Assembly (NCBI RefSeq): GCF_033439725.1
Contig: NW_026944385.1
Coordinates: forward strand, 248,001-312,000
Length of the DNA: 64,000 nucleotides
Direction of reading: 5' to 3'
Source: Neurospora tetraspora
Taxonomy: Eukaryota > Ascomycota > Sordariomycetes > Sordariales > Sordariaceae
This document shows positions 12,816 through 23,320 of this stretch, piece by piece; position 1 is the stretch's first letter; each line of letters begins with the position of its first letter. Below the pieces are notes generated by a model. The model was not told the DNA's origin. It saw only the letters and a program-made list of their open reading frames with translations, and ran no database searches. The position numbers and the translations under genes were made by a program.

Positions 12816-14266
12816 ATGGCACCTCCACGCAAACCAGAAGACTACACCCTCCGCGTCACCGCCGGTCCCTCCTACGACCTCTCCACCCACGTCCAAGTAC
12901 CCATCAATTCTCCCAGGTTAACTCACATTGAGTCTGACGAAGGGATGGACATCGACCTCAACGTGCGCATCCAGAATTACCGCGGGTTGCCGAGGGGGTC
13001 GCCGGAGAGTTCGGCGTACTTCGATAGGGAGCCGCATAGATACAACAGGGATCAGTATTCGATTGGCTTAAGATTTACGCCGAAACGTCCCAAGGGGGTG
13101 ACGGGGAAGTCGGGTGGGGGTGGGGATGGGGATGGGGATGGGGCTGTGGAAGGGGACGGGATATCGGCGGCGGACTTACAATTTGGTAATGATTTTGATC
13201 ATCCTATTCGGAATTATCTGCCGCCCGGGGTCAATACGGCGATGAATATCCTCAAGTGGTGGATCGATCCGGGACTGGAAGGGGATGCGTACGCGGATGA
13301 ACCGTTTCTTTATGGGCCTGCTTTGTCAAGTTTCAACTCTGTTCGCGTTGGGGCTGGGGAACATGACGAAGAAGGGGGTGGACTGTGGGTGGAAGAAGGC
13401 GCCAGTTCTGAATCCGATAATGAAGACGGCGATGAAGACGAAGACGATGACGAACCAGCAGGAGCGGAAGAGAAACAGGAGAAGGGGACCGAGGGCGATA
13501 ACCACGGAGCTGCTGGACAAGGGCCCAAGAGCAACAACAACAACAACAAACCCAGCAGCACCTCCAGCAAAAAGTGGAGAGCCCAAGTCCTCGCAAACTC
13601 CGGAGTCGGCAACGACCCCAAGAAGCGCCAAAAATGGGCATTGAAGGATGACGCCAAGAAGAAATGGGTGTGGGAGTATGGCAGAACCTACGCCGTCGAT
13701 TTCTATAACCCGTACATTGATTTCGGCAAGTGCGAGCTCAAGTTACCTGGTTTTGGAGTGAATGTGTTGAGGTATTGGGATGGGGAGACTGGGTTGAGGT
13801 ATGTCTTTATCTTCTCTTCTTCATTCTCATTGCTTTCTCGCGGTCATTTCGGATCATGTTTGTTATTTTACGGTTCTTTCACACCTTACTCGTTCTTTTT
13901 TTCTCTTTCATCCTCGCTGCCCTCCTCCACTCTGTACAAAAACTTAAACTACCTAACAACTAACAACGAAACAGATACGTCCTCCGCAACCGCCTCACCA
14001 AAAAACCCTACCTCGTCATCCTCTTCACACTCTACCCGAACGACATGGTGAACGAAGATGGCACACTCAAGCCTGATGCGTTGAATGCTACTGCTAGGGC
14101 TAGCGGTGGTGCAAAGACTGAGGACTATGGGGAGGGTGAATGTGATGCGAAGGCTGCTGCGGATAAGAAAGAAGTAGACAGTTTCAAGGAAGACAAGGCA
14201 CTGGATGAGGCTAGGGAAAAGTTGGAGGGTGTTCCGGGAACGGCTGGAGATGATGATGTTGATTGA
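12816..14266 (+). CDS. DUF1769 / UPF0590 family protein
   Basis: Conserved fungal protein of unknown biochemical function. Two exons (12816-13798 and 13975-14266) separated by a 176-nt intron with GTATGT donor and ACTAACAA branch region; the predicted product is 424 aa. The family core is visible as YSIGLRFTPKRPKG near residue 80, the block FGNDFDHPIRNYLPPG, the segment LKWWIDPGLEGDAYADEPFL, and after a spacer RTYAVDFYNPYIDF with the terminal LVILFTLYP in the second exon. Between the core halves lies an acidic, Asn/Ser-rich insertion of about 90 residues (roughly 185-275). The C-terminal tail after YPNDMV is Lys/Glu/Asp-rich. No signal peptide or membrane segment. The family assignment is from remembered motif patterns; I cannot assign a role. 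Confidence 0.85.
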
Positions 14267-15337
14267 GGGGAATGGGTCCGTGGTAATGGGTATTGGTGAG
14301 GAGAGGAATAGGAGTTGAGAGTCAGTGTGTCAGTGGTGATGAATGATATTCTAGTTGAACTTGGATGTTTATTGATTCACCTAGGTATATAATGTATACA
14401 GTTTTTGAACTACCTTATCATCCGCATGCTCGCTAACTACCACACCACACCACACTGGTATTTTACAGCAGAAGCGGTTTTTTCTATTGAATGGAGGTAC
14501 TGTAGTAGATTGACTCTCCTTCCATCTCCCATTCCTGAGAAAGGAAGGACTGACTATCTATCTATGCCTAGTGCTGTATCTGCTGGTTGCTTCCTCAAGC
14601 CTACTTCCCGTCTAGAATAGTGGCGAAGAAAACCAACCACCAAGTGTACACTAACCCATTCCTAAAGGTAGTCCAGTCAGGTGTGACATCTCCAGGCTCC
14701 GGGGGGCGCCGAGGCCAGCCCGAGAGAGAGTCAACACCATGTCAAACAACCTACATACATGTGTCCCTTCGCCCTTTTCTAATGTGATAATAATGCGCTG
14801 ATACCTTATCCATTCCTCCATCCGTCGTGTTTCCTTGCCTTCCTCCAGTCGTCAGTGTGACCAAATACGTTTGGGTTGTAACTTGTAAGTGGCACTGGGT
14901 AGTGTATCCGTGCATATGTCTTTTCCTTTTCGCTTGCTCCTGTTTCGCTTGCTCCTGTTTCGCTTGCTCCTGTTTCGCTTGCTGACATGCCATGTCTTTC
15001 CGCTTTCGGGTTTTTTTTTGGGGGGGAGGGGGGGGGGGGGAAACGGAAAAGAAAAGGAAAAAAATGGACATAGGTAATTCAAACGCCAAACAACCAACAA
15101 ATCTTCATGTCTCCCTATAGCCTTGTTGGTGGTACGCCCTTGGTGTTGGCACTCATTCTCCTACCGGATCCTTTGTTCTTCCATTATGTTCTCGTCCCTC
15201 TTTGTCTCTTGCCTCTTGTCTCTTGTCCTGTATGTCCTTTCTCCGGTGAGTCCGACGTCGATGCTGTTGAAATGGAAGGTTTAGAGAATAAGGATAAGAC
15301 GAGCCGTGCAGGGACTGCTCATTTGGCGGCAAGAGGA
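14267..15337. other. Gene-free stretch carrying dispersed repeat copy B
   Basis: No gene supported. The first 300 bases are presumably the 3' region of the DUF1769 gene. Most of the remainder is repeat copy B, listed separately, including a fourfold CGCTTGCTCCTGTTT unit at about 14930-14982 and a G-rich tract around 15011-15042. Confidence 0.6.
14615..15240 (+). repeat. Dispersed repeat, copy B
   Basis: Homologous to 140-790 in the same orientation (see copy A). Distinguishing features are three to four tandem TTCGCTTGCTCCTG units where copy A has two diverged ones, and a T-run followed by a nearly uninterrupted G-run at about 15011-15042, where copy A has a poly-A tract at the equivalent place. 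The downstream CTCGTCCCTCTTTGTCTCTTGCC block matches copies A and C. Confidence 0.7.
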
Positions 15338-15345
15338 GGTTGTAT

Positions 15346-16095
15346 CAGCGTTCATAACAAAACAAAATAAAACCAGATTTTGACCGTTTTGTTTTGTTTT
15401 ACATAAAAATGACGGTTTTATTTTAGATTCTAAGCTGTTTTGGTTTGTTTTGTATGTTTTGCCGCCGGAAATAACAATTTTTCCGGCTCCGACATACAAG
15501 TAATTACACACTTCCATCAGCCGTATCGGCACCATTACACGACAAAAACGCAGAGTAAAATACACAGAAAACAACATAAACAAGCAACAAGACAAGGCAA
15601 ATCAAAGTACAACAGAAATAACCAATTAAAGCCATCACGATCGAACGACCTCCTGCAACGCCACGAAATACCCCAGCAACCGCTGCAAACACATCACCAG
15701 TGGGCCGTCGGGAGCAGACTTTTCACAGCGCGTTTGAAGATTCAACTCGAGGTCCCTGTTATGCGATGGACCGGTTTGAACGGCTAAAATCTACCCCTTC
15801 TAATGTCCAGAACCTTGGGTCAAATCTTTTGTGTGTTTTGGCAAAACCGTACCAGCCGTTTTATCTACATTCACACCCCTTTTGTTTTGTTTTGTTTTGT
15901 TTTGTTTTGTTTTGTTTTGTTTTGTTTTGTTTTGTTTTGTTTTGTTTTGTTTTGTTTTGTTTTGTTTTGTTTTGTTTTGTTTTGTTTTGTTTTGTTTTGT
16001 TTTGTTTTGTTTTGTTTTGTTTTGTTTTGTTTTGTTTTGTTTTGTTTTGTTTTGTTTTGTTTTGTTTTACGTATTTTGTTTTGTTATGAACGCTG
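15346..16095. mobile_element. hAT-like non-autonomous DNA transposon (MITE), 750 bp
   Basis: The left end reads CAGCGTTCATAACAAAACAA and the right end is its reverse complement; the match is perfect over 24 bases (15346-15369 against 16072-16095). The element is immediately flanked by an exact 8-bp direct repeat GGTTGTAT at 15338-15345 and 16096-16103, which is the target-site duplication length of hAT-superfamily transposases, and CA...TG termini also fit hAT. There is no transposase frame, so it must move in trans. Subterminal motifs recur: ACGGTTTT at 15412 and its inverse AAAACCGT at 15843; CCGTTTT at 15384 and 15856. About 37 tandem TTTTG units fill the right third. The interior from 15420 to 15840 is unique sequence with no recognised content. 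Confidence 0.85.
15880..16068. repeat. TTTTG pentanucleotide array inside the transposon
   Basis: Roughly 37 uninterrupted TTTTG units. Because the unit is five bases, all three frames on each strand stay open, which creates several false open frames. The transposon's own terminal repeat contains two CAAAA units, so the array may have grown by slippage from the subterminal region. Confidence 0.95.
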
Positions 16096-16103
16096 GGTTG
16101 TAT

Positions 16104-16911
16104 TGAGGAACAGAAGAGAAGAGATCCGGTCGACAGTGTTTGTCGAGTAAACTTTGAAACGTATTTTGGTATGGTTGTGCGAGGATTGATCATCGGACGC
16201 TGGTTGGCGGGGAGAGATGGTGCGTGTTGTAGACTTGGGTGGAGTGCGGGTAGAGTTGTTTTTGGTGATACGCTCCTTCCTGGTATCCATTCTTCCGTCA
16301 TGTGTTATTTCCCTTCTCGTCCCTTTCGCTCTTGGTCCTGTTCTGTATGTGATGTGCTTGCCCCGGCTACATAGGTAGAAGGTGCCCGGAAGCCTATTTA
16401 TGCGCCAAAAGGACGGATATCCAAAAAAGGGAAGTTTCTCGTCCTTGTATAGTACGCTGATACGCCTGTCTTTTTTTTTTTTTTTTTCTTTTTCTTTTTG
16501 GTTCTTGGGGAAAAAGTGGTTGTCGTATCGCTATAAGTCAGTGTTCTTATTGTGCTTTCCTCCGTTGCACACGCTATGCCTCATGTCCCGCTATGCGCCA
16601 TGTCCCAGTTGTGCAAAATCACTGCGTAGGGGACATAGAAAAGAAGAAGAAAAGAATCACCCAACGTCTAGGGCCAGACCCAGACCTCCCCGTTCTCCAA
16701 TCAGTCCTTATCTCATCCTTGTCCTTGTCCCAGCTCCGTTCCGATCGCCCGCCCATTCGCACCCACCAATCTCTCCCCCCAGGACTCCAGAAGCAGGTTC
16801 AACCCCGCTTCCAGGGTCTGCCGGTTGTGGGGGCAGGTAATGATGTGTGAACGGACAGACAGACAGAAAACGTCAAGGACATGGAAGCCATTGTCCGACA
16901 CTGACTACCTT
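16104..16911. other. Spacer right of the transposon
   Basis: No gene supported. Contains the short third copy of the dispersed repeat and a T-run around 16471-16487. Open frames here are T-run and pyrimidine artefacts. Confidence 0.5.
16262..16372 (+). repeat. Dispersed repeat, copy C (short)
   Basis: The segment with CTTCCTGGTATCCATTCTTCC, CTTCTCGTCCCTTTCGCTCT and TGTCCT/CCTGTTCTGTATGT-like blocks parallels 15160-15240 and 650-760. Only the downstream end of the repeat is recognisable. Confidence 0.5.
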
Positions 16912-17820
16912 CTATTCGGACGCCAACGAGGACAAGGACGTGGAGGAGGAAGCGGGAGCGGGCGCGGAGGAGGACCATAGCCCGGCCGGAGACGAGGAAG
17001 GGGTGGTGTTGAAGGATGAGGAAGAAGTGGCGATAGGCGACTCCGAAGAAGTGAGAGAAGGAGTGGCGTTGGGAGAGGGCGAAGGAGTAGGAGGAGGACT
17101 GTGAGGAGGAGTAGGAGGAGCAGGAGGAGCAGGAGGAGTAGGAGAAGGACTGTGAGGAGGAGTGGGATATGGATTCGACTCCATGTCGCCCTCCTCGAAG
17201 AGGATACCGGGCCCGAGTGATGAGGCCTGAGTGGGGTTAAAGAACGGGACGAGTTCCCGGAAGAGAGCGGGTTCGAAGAACCTCTCCGGCTCATGGGAGT
17301 CGTTGTCCTCACTCATGTCCCAGGAGTCGTCGCCCTCGCCCGCGTCGTAGGGGAAGGAGATCGAGGGGAGTGCGGGAGCATAAGAGAATAGAAGGAAGGC
17401 AAAGAGGGCGAAGGAGAGGAAGAGGAGGATAAAGAAGAGGAGGATAAAGAGAAGGAGGGCAATATGGAAAAAGAGAATGGATAAGATGAGGACGAAGGTA
17501 GCGGCGAGGAGAGAGCGAGGGAGGGCTTCTCCTACCCTCCCCTCGGTCTCCATATCCTCCATATTTAGGTGAGAGGAACTGAGAGAGAGAGTTCGTCTCA
17601 GGGAATCGAAGGACCAAAGACCAGCGTAAGTGGTGGTTTCTCCCACTGTGCCCGAGGAGGATGAGGCCGGGTGAATTGGGAACTGTTCTGGACGCTTTCG
17701 AAAGTCTCGGAAGGAGGGAGGGAGGACAGAGGCCCCAGGGGAGATTTGTTGCACGAGCAGCCTGGTTTGAAGTAGGGCCGTGGTCTCAAAAGGAATAGGG
17801 GTGGGCACATGCAGAGGCAA
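16912..17820 (-). CDS. Hypothetical Pro/Ser-rich protein with hydrophobic segment
   Basis: A single 302-aa open frame from the Met at 17820. Residues about 104-150 form a very hydrophobic Leu/Phe/Ile stretch long enough for two membrane spans. It is followed by an acidic segment (GEGDDSWDMSEDNDSHEP) and a C-terminal half of Pro/Thr/Ser repeats. The DNA here is a strongly purine-biased plus strand, which by itself favours long minus-strand frames, so the frame could be an artefact. In its favour are the ordered hydrophobic-acidic-Pro-rich layout and the absence of any other gene nearby. A shorter start at the internal MEDMETEG (about residue 87) is possible. I recognise no family. Confidence 0.35.
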   Translation of the reverse strand: MPLHVPTPIPFETTALLQTRLLVQQISPGASVLPPSFRDFRKRPEQFPIHPASSSSGTVGETTTYAGLWSFDSLRRTLSLSSSHLNMEDMETEGRVGEALPRSLLAATFVLILSILFFHIALLLFILLFFILLFLSFALFAFLLFSYAPALPSISFPYDAGEGDDSWDMSEDNDSHEPERFFEPALFRELVPFFNPTQASSLGPGILFEEGDMESNPYPTPPHSPSPTPPAPPAPPTPPHSPPPTPSPSPNATPSLTSSESPIATSSSSFNTTPSSSPAGLWSSSAPAPASSSTSLSSLASE

Positions 17821-19900
17821 TACCTACAGGAAGTCGCCGGGTTGATTTGCTATAACGGGCAGCGCGACTCGAAGCAATGTTCTTTACAAAATGGCCCAAG
17901 TTATAGTTGAAAGGGAGAAAAGGCACTCTACAAGATGTTGTATCCCATAGAGCACGAAGAGAAAAGGAGAAAGAAAGTCGTACAAGAGTACGGGGATTCG
18001 AGGGTCTTTTTATAAAACAGTCTGGGGTAGTTAGTCCCCGTCTCAATCTGCTATGAGCCGAGCTTTCTTCCTTGGTTCGTTCCCTGCTGCTTCTAATGGC
18101 AGATGCCATATGCTCTGCCCGCTGGGGGAGTTGACGCAACAGACCAGCTTCTTCCTTGGAGGAAGTGGAAAGCATGCATTCTTATCTGACTTACCACCTC
18201 AAGCTCTTACCGGCTCGTGTAGTCCTGCCTCTTCCTGATGCTTGCCTTATGCCACTCAGGTTGTGCAGTGCTGTACGTTGTAGATGCGGCAGAAACCCAT
18301 CTGAGATTTGCCGCCGGGATGTTCAACCAATCGTCAAACCACGCCTTGGACTTCTACAACCTTCCCTCCCAGTGGCCGGCAGTGACACATCATATCTCCG
18401 GACTCGTGATAGCCCCCGAGAAGCAAGCAGGCAAAGAGAGGCTGTGAGAGCGGAGTGACCAAGGATTCTCACAAGTCAAATCAAGTCAAGTTCGAACTCC
18501 AAGTTGGCTTGCTTGGAAGATCATTGTCAGATTTGACGTGTCCCGGGATGGAGATAAATCCTATCCCGAGGAAAAGCGGGAGCCGGTACGGGTAGCGGTT
18601 ATGGTAGGCTTAGTTTTCCTGAAGAACCGAATGGCGTGTGCTATGTAGACCGTTTATAAGGAAAAAGTGCCCGCACCTGGAATTTAAATTGTATTTACTC
18701 TTTACATCTTCTCTTGGCTCCATTTTATTGCATATACTGTGTTGTTGAACACATGCTTAGCCTTCTTCATGTTTCAACCGCTTGTGGCTTCCTTTTTCCT
18801 CCTCTCGGTGAGGACACCAAGGTCCTTGGAGGAGGTACCGACAACGGAACCAGTGAGTTGAAATTTCTGCGAGGCGCGACAACTTACCAGCTTACTCATC
18901 CTCACGGCTGCCGCCGCGTTGGATACTTCGGGGAACAGATCAGAGCATTAGACCCGAGAGAGCCCCTCCGACACTCAAAAGAAAAAAATGTATCAGGTCC
19001 AGAAATCAGGGAAAATCTCCAAAACCTTGGAGGGACAATGTGGGTGAGCCCGCAGACTGAAGACTTCAGACAGCATCATATCTGCAAACCTAGGACCTAG
19101 GCGGCAAGTATGGTGTCATCCACTCTCCAGACGTTAGGAAAACATGTTGACGCGCGCTTCAGGCAAACTCGCCAGGACGAAATGTGGCAGAAACTCACCG
19201 AGGCGCATAAAACAGATGCGAAAGACACTGGTGCAGTCCTCCGTACACGATAGTGGGGCGAGGTGGATGGCCACCTTGTTTACCAGACAGCTGCGAAGCA
19301 AAAACGGCATACGAGGCGAGAACCGCTTTGTTACTTTGTACCACTGACTCAGACCCGCATTCGACGAGACCGGGCCAGTTTGCATCATTGCGCCATCTGG
19401 TCCCAGCAGCACTGCTCCTGAACCCTGAGTGAAGAAGCATGTGAGAGACGTCGGGCCGTTGGCAGGTGGTTGTACCATGGGGTGTTGCGAGACACACCGG
19501 GAGAAGGGGCATGTGCTGTTCCTCCCACCGGAGGCAACGAGGGCAGCAGCCTGAGATACCGCAACCTTACGAGAAACTGTCAAGGCAAGAATGACGGCTC
19601 CCAGCCCGGACCCGACTGCTTCCTCGCCAAGATACGAGAGTTCGGGGCCCGATCCATGTAGCCTCCGCCGCATGCTCTGGGCGGCTTCATGCCGTCAATC
19701 TGGTGGGGACTCAAAGCAGAAAAGAGCCACCATGAACGCCCAGAGAGAGACGATAACGGCGAAGGCCTGAAGGAGCTTCTGTAGCGGTCATCGTGAGTGT
19801 TGTAGGAGGCACCTGCCCAGTATCGTCAGGTCTTGAAGCGACCGTGACCCCTTCCGAAGGAGAGGGCCAGGAATGTTACGGGCGACAACGTTGAATAGCA

Positions 19901-19940
19901 ATTACCCCAAATTACCCCAAATTACCCCAAATTACCCCAA
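19901..19940. repeat. Four exact copies of ATTACCCCAA
   Basis: Tandem 10-bp unit repeated four times without mismatch, followed by a partial copy (ATTCC). Confidence 0.95.
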
Positions 19941-20185
19941 ATTCCATGAAAAGTACGCCTCACAACGTGCGGGAACACGGTAAATACGCAGTTGCGAATC
20001 AATGTCCGTTGCCTCGTAATTTCCCCCACTCTTCAAGTCCCGACGAGTAGACAAACAGCGCTTTCCCGTTGGACTGAAGTCAACCTCATGTACTTCGAGC
20101 GCACAGACACCTTCCGTCTCCTCCACAACCGTTGAACCAACAATCACAAGACAGAAAGCAGACCGAAGACTTTCAACCTCAGAGA

Positions 20186-20386
20186 TCCGTCGTCCTTCTT
20201 TCCTTCTCTCTGCGGGCGAGCCCGAAAAAAAAGCTCGTAGCATGCTTTAAGCACCAAGATTCTACTTGGGAAGGAGCTATCCTTGAGTTCTGAGAAGTCC
20301 GTCTGTCCTCCTTTCTCTCCGCGGGCGAGCCCGGGAAGGAAGTTGTCAACCTGGGCACGAAAGTTCTCCTCGGGAAGCGGCTATCC
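20186..20386. repeat. Diverged tandem duplication of about 105 bp
   Basis: Two copies begin with a TCCGTC-TCCT-pyrimidine block, share the near-palindrome GCGGGCGAGCCCG at about 20212 and 20320, and end with GGGAAG-GCTATCC at about 20270 and 20376. The middle parts have diverged by substitutions and small indels. Confidence 0.7.
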
Positions 20387-22724
20387 ACCAGTTTTGCGCC
20401 CACGACCCGACCAACCGTGGATGTGAGATGAATTGGTCGTTTTGTCGCAACACCCACTCTTTTGCAGAGAGTGGGCAGCAAAATTGAGGAACACCCACGG
20501 TTATACAATGACCTTTTTTTTTTATTACCTTTTTCTTACCTTGTTCTTTATTTTCTTCGTTCTTTCTTTTTTCTTCCTTTTTTTTTTTCTCTCTCCTTTC
20601 TTTCCAAAAAAAAAAAACACACTCTGATCTCTAGCACTGGTATTCCATCATGGTAGCCCAGAATTCTCAGTAGATGAGCTTCTGAGTTCAGCAGTTCTGT
20701 CAGAGATTCAAGCGAAGAGACAGGGGGGCGAGGCACAGTCAGATGAAGCAGTCAAGACAGGGATGCCATCTGACACGGAGGGGTTCCTAAGACGACGGGA
20801 CGGGAGCTCCCGAGCGGGAACTCCCGAGCGGAACGCTCTCATTTATCGAATCACAAACACCACGTCGCATGGTCGGAAACGAAGAGGTCTTCGATCTGGG
20901 AGGAAGCTGCTTGAAAGAGTGAAAGGGAGAAGACAAGGGCAAATCAGAGTGGGACGAAAAGGTCCGTGTTTTGGACACGGTTGCCGTTACCTGTACCGAG
21001 ACACAGTACTGTGTACATCTGTCCTCTAGGCGGCAATCGCCCTGAACCTTGAGAAAACATCCAACACACATCGTTTTGTTTTGTTCCCATTCGGAATGTC
21101 TTTTGATCAAAACATCAACTAGTCGTTCCGATATCACTTCAGCATCACGTCTGTGCCATCGGTTGCCTAGAAAGGCTGAAATTCAGGTACGATCGAGATG
21201 CGGGAAACAGAGAACGTGGCCATTTGAGGCTCCAGGTGCACTGATCGACGGGCATCCGGGAATGCCGGGGACGCTGCACTTCGGACTTCCCACCCATCGC
21301 GGTAAGATACCCGCGGGTGGTGTAATGTTGGACGGAGGTTGGAGGTGATCTTGCATGTGCCAAAAAAAGAAAAGTGGGGGAGTACCTCCGATCAATGCCA
21401 GACGACACCCACAAACTAATGAGGGTAACAAAAAAAGAAAACCGGCCCAGTATTATTTGGGGTGAGGGATGGAAAGGTAAAAGGACAGAGAAATGTTGTT
21501 CAAAAGGAAATTTGGGATATCAGTGGTGAGTGTCCTGAGGTAATGTACTTCAAACCCGCCCGAAGGGATCGGAGAGATCCGATTCTGGCACGGAGGTATG
21601 AGCGAGCGGAAATTGTCTGTCACGCCGACGGTTTAAAAACTGAAGGAGGATCTGATCGGAGATTGTAGGGGCCTCTATGCCCAAACACTCGCCACTGACC
21701 ACTCGCGTGAGAAGGGCTAGGGCTAGCCGGCCAGGCAAGGCAAGGACGTTCAACGGCTAGGAAAACAAACTCGAGTTATTTCCCAGTGACTCCGACACAC
21801 CGCTTAAAACTTGGCCCAAGTTCCTGACATGCCTAAGGTACCTCGTGTATGCTGGCAGTGGCAGCAGCTGGTTGAGAGTTGCATTGGCAGTTGCATAGGT
21901 ACTGTATGCAGAAGGCTTGACCGACAGCCTTGGACTGCATGGCATATAAAATTATTGCAGGCTAAACGTCACTCCTTTCTCGCCAGTCTCCCCAAGCCTC
22001 ACACCTTCCAGTAGTCATCTCAAATATTCCTGGGTCTCAACTGCGTCACGGGAAGTGACATACAGAACCTGGTAAGAAATGTATTTTGATGCGACTTTTC
22101 CTTGTCTGAGCTTGGTTTTAGAAATCGAACTATTTTGCTGCACAAAGAACCGGGCAGAAACAAACAGGGCCTGCGTACCTTATCTGATCTTTCGGGGGCA
22201 GCACCACTCTTCGCCCGATTGCTTACCGATCTGTGCTCGACGCAATCGCTTGATGGTGCATTCTACGAAGTGCCTTGACTTGGTTGGCATGCCTCTACGA
22301 GAACCCCGAGTTTCCATTTTTCTACGAGTGTGCCCCGAGTGGCGGGCCATGTTCACAAGAATCAACGGTGGTCCGGACATCAACTAACGCGAACAATGAT
22401 GAATTGGAACCGACCGTCGTGCGACGGGAGCCAGCACGGTAGGGGACTGGACTGCCCGCCATCGTACACTATCTGATGTACTAGATACTCCGCTATTTCT
22501 GTATGAGTGCCATCATTTTGTAGATCCAGCTCGCAAATGCATTCTTCCTTTCCCGTCGCAGTTGATATGTTATCCAATCTAGTGCTCAAGCATCAAACCC
22601 CGAAAGCACGAACTCAAACTCCAAGCAAGCAAACCTGAATATCCCAAAAATCGACGGAAAAGCCCACCTGCCCTGTCATTGTGCACCGCTATCCTCTGAT
22701 TTTTCAGTAGACGGTGAGGCTCTA

Positions 22725-23320
22725 GTGGTTGTAGGGGCGGCAGACGCCAAAGCACGTCCCATAGGGACAAATCGACTCTCTCGGGTTAGGGACGTCCGCA
22801 GGCCATTTCCCAACCTTTTTCTTCTTGAGCTTGTTAGCTGGCGCCTTCTCCGAGTCTTCTCGATTTCCTTTGCGGACGTCGTCGTCGTTGTCGTCGTCGT
22901 TATCGTCGTCGTTGTTGTTCTTCTCTGCGGTCTCTGAGGGACCTTGCGGCGGCAGCATCATGGCAGCCTCCAGCGAGGTACTCATTGGTACTTCGACGGA
23001 AGGGCGGACATCCGGAGCAGCGGTCCCTTGCCTGCCTTCTTCTGGGGACGAGGAGCCGGGGAAGGGGACGCCGGCGAAGATGGCGCCCACTCAACCACCT
23101 CTTCGTCAGAGGCCGCTGGAGACATGGATTCATAGGCGCGACGGGCCCTGTCCGCAGCGAATCTCCTCGGTGTCGGGGAGGGTGCCCCCGAGCGGTAGGG
23201 CATTTCGCGGTTGTTATTGCGGTCAGGGGCAGGGCCAATGACGTGGTCAGGGTTTTCATTCAATGTGTCGGCCCCAGCCAACACGGTGTGCGAAGGGGTG
23301 TGGAGACCGTTATTGGCCAT
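22725..23320 (-). CDS. Possible hypothetical gene, frame not resolved
   Basis: Two overlapping minus-strand frames look protein-like. One begins MANNGLHTPSHTVLAGADTL at 23320 and runs to a Pro/Ser/Arg-rich part; the other continues to 22722 with an Asn/Asp run (22890-22915, a GTC/GTT trinucleotide repeat), a basic KLKKKKVGKW and a tidy end GTCFGVCRPYNH. The two frames differ by one base and I found no GT-AG pair that joins them in phase. Either there is a frameshift (decay or base-call error), a non-obvious intron, or the frames are chance. No family recognised. Confidence 0.3.

Larger units (their letters stand above)
17821..22724. other. 4.9 kb gene-poor stretch
   Basis: No gene supported; frames are short and irregular on both strands, with no conserved motif recognised. 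It contains a 10-bp tandem array at 19901 and a diverged tandem duplication around 20186-20386, plus T- and A-runs near 20511-20620. Base composition is not visibly AT-rich, so it does not look like heavily RIP-mutated DNA. Confidence 0.55.

Noticed and set aside
15700-16301. Phe/Cys/Leu and Lys/Gln/Thr repeat proteins
   Set aside because: Created entirely by the TTTTG array, whose five-base unit keeps all frames open.
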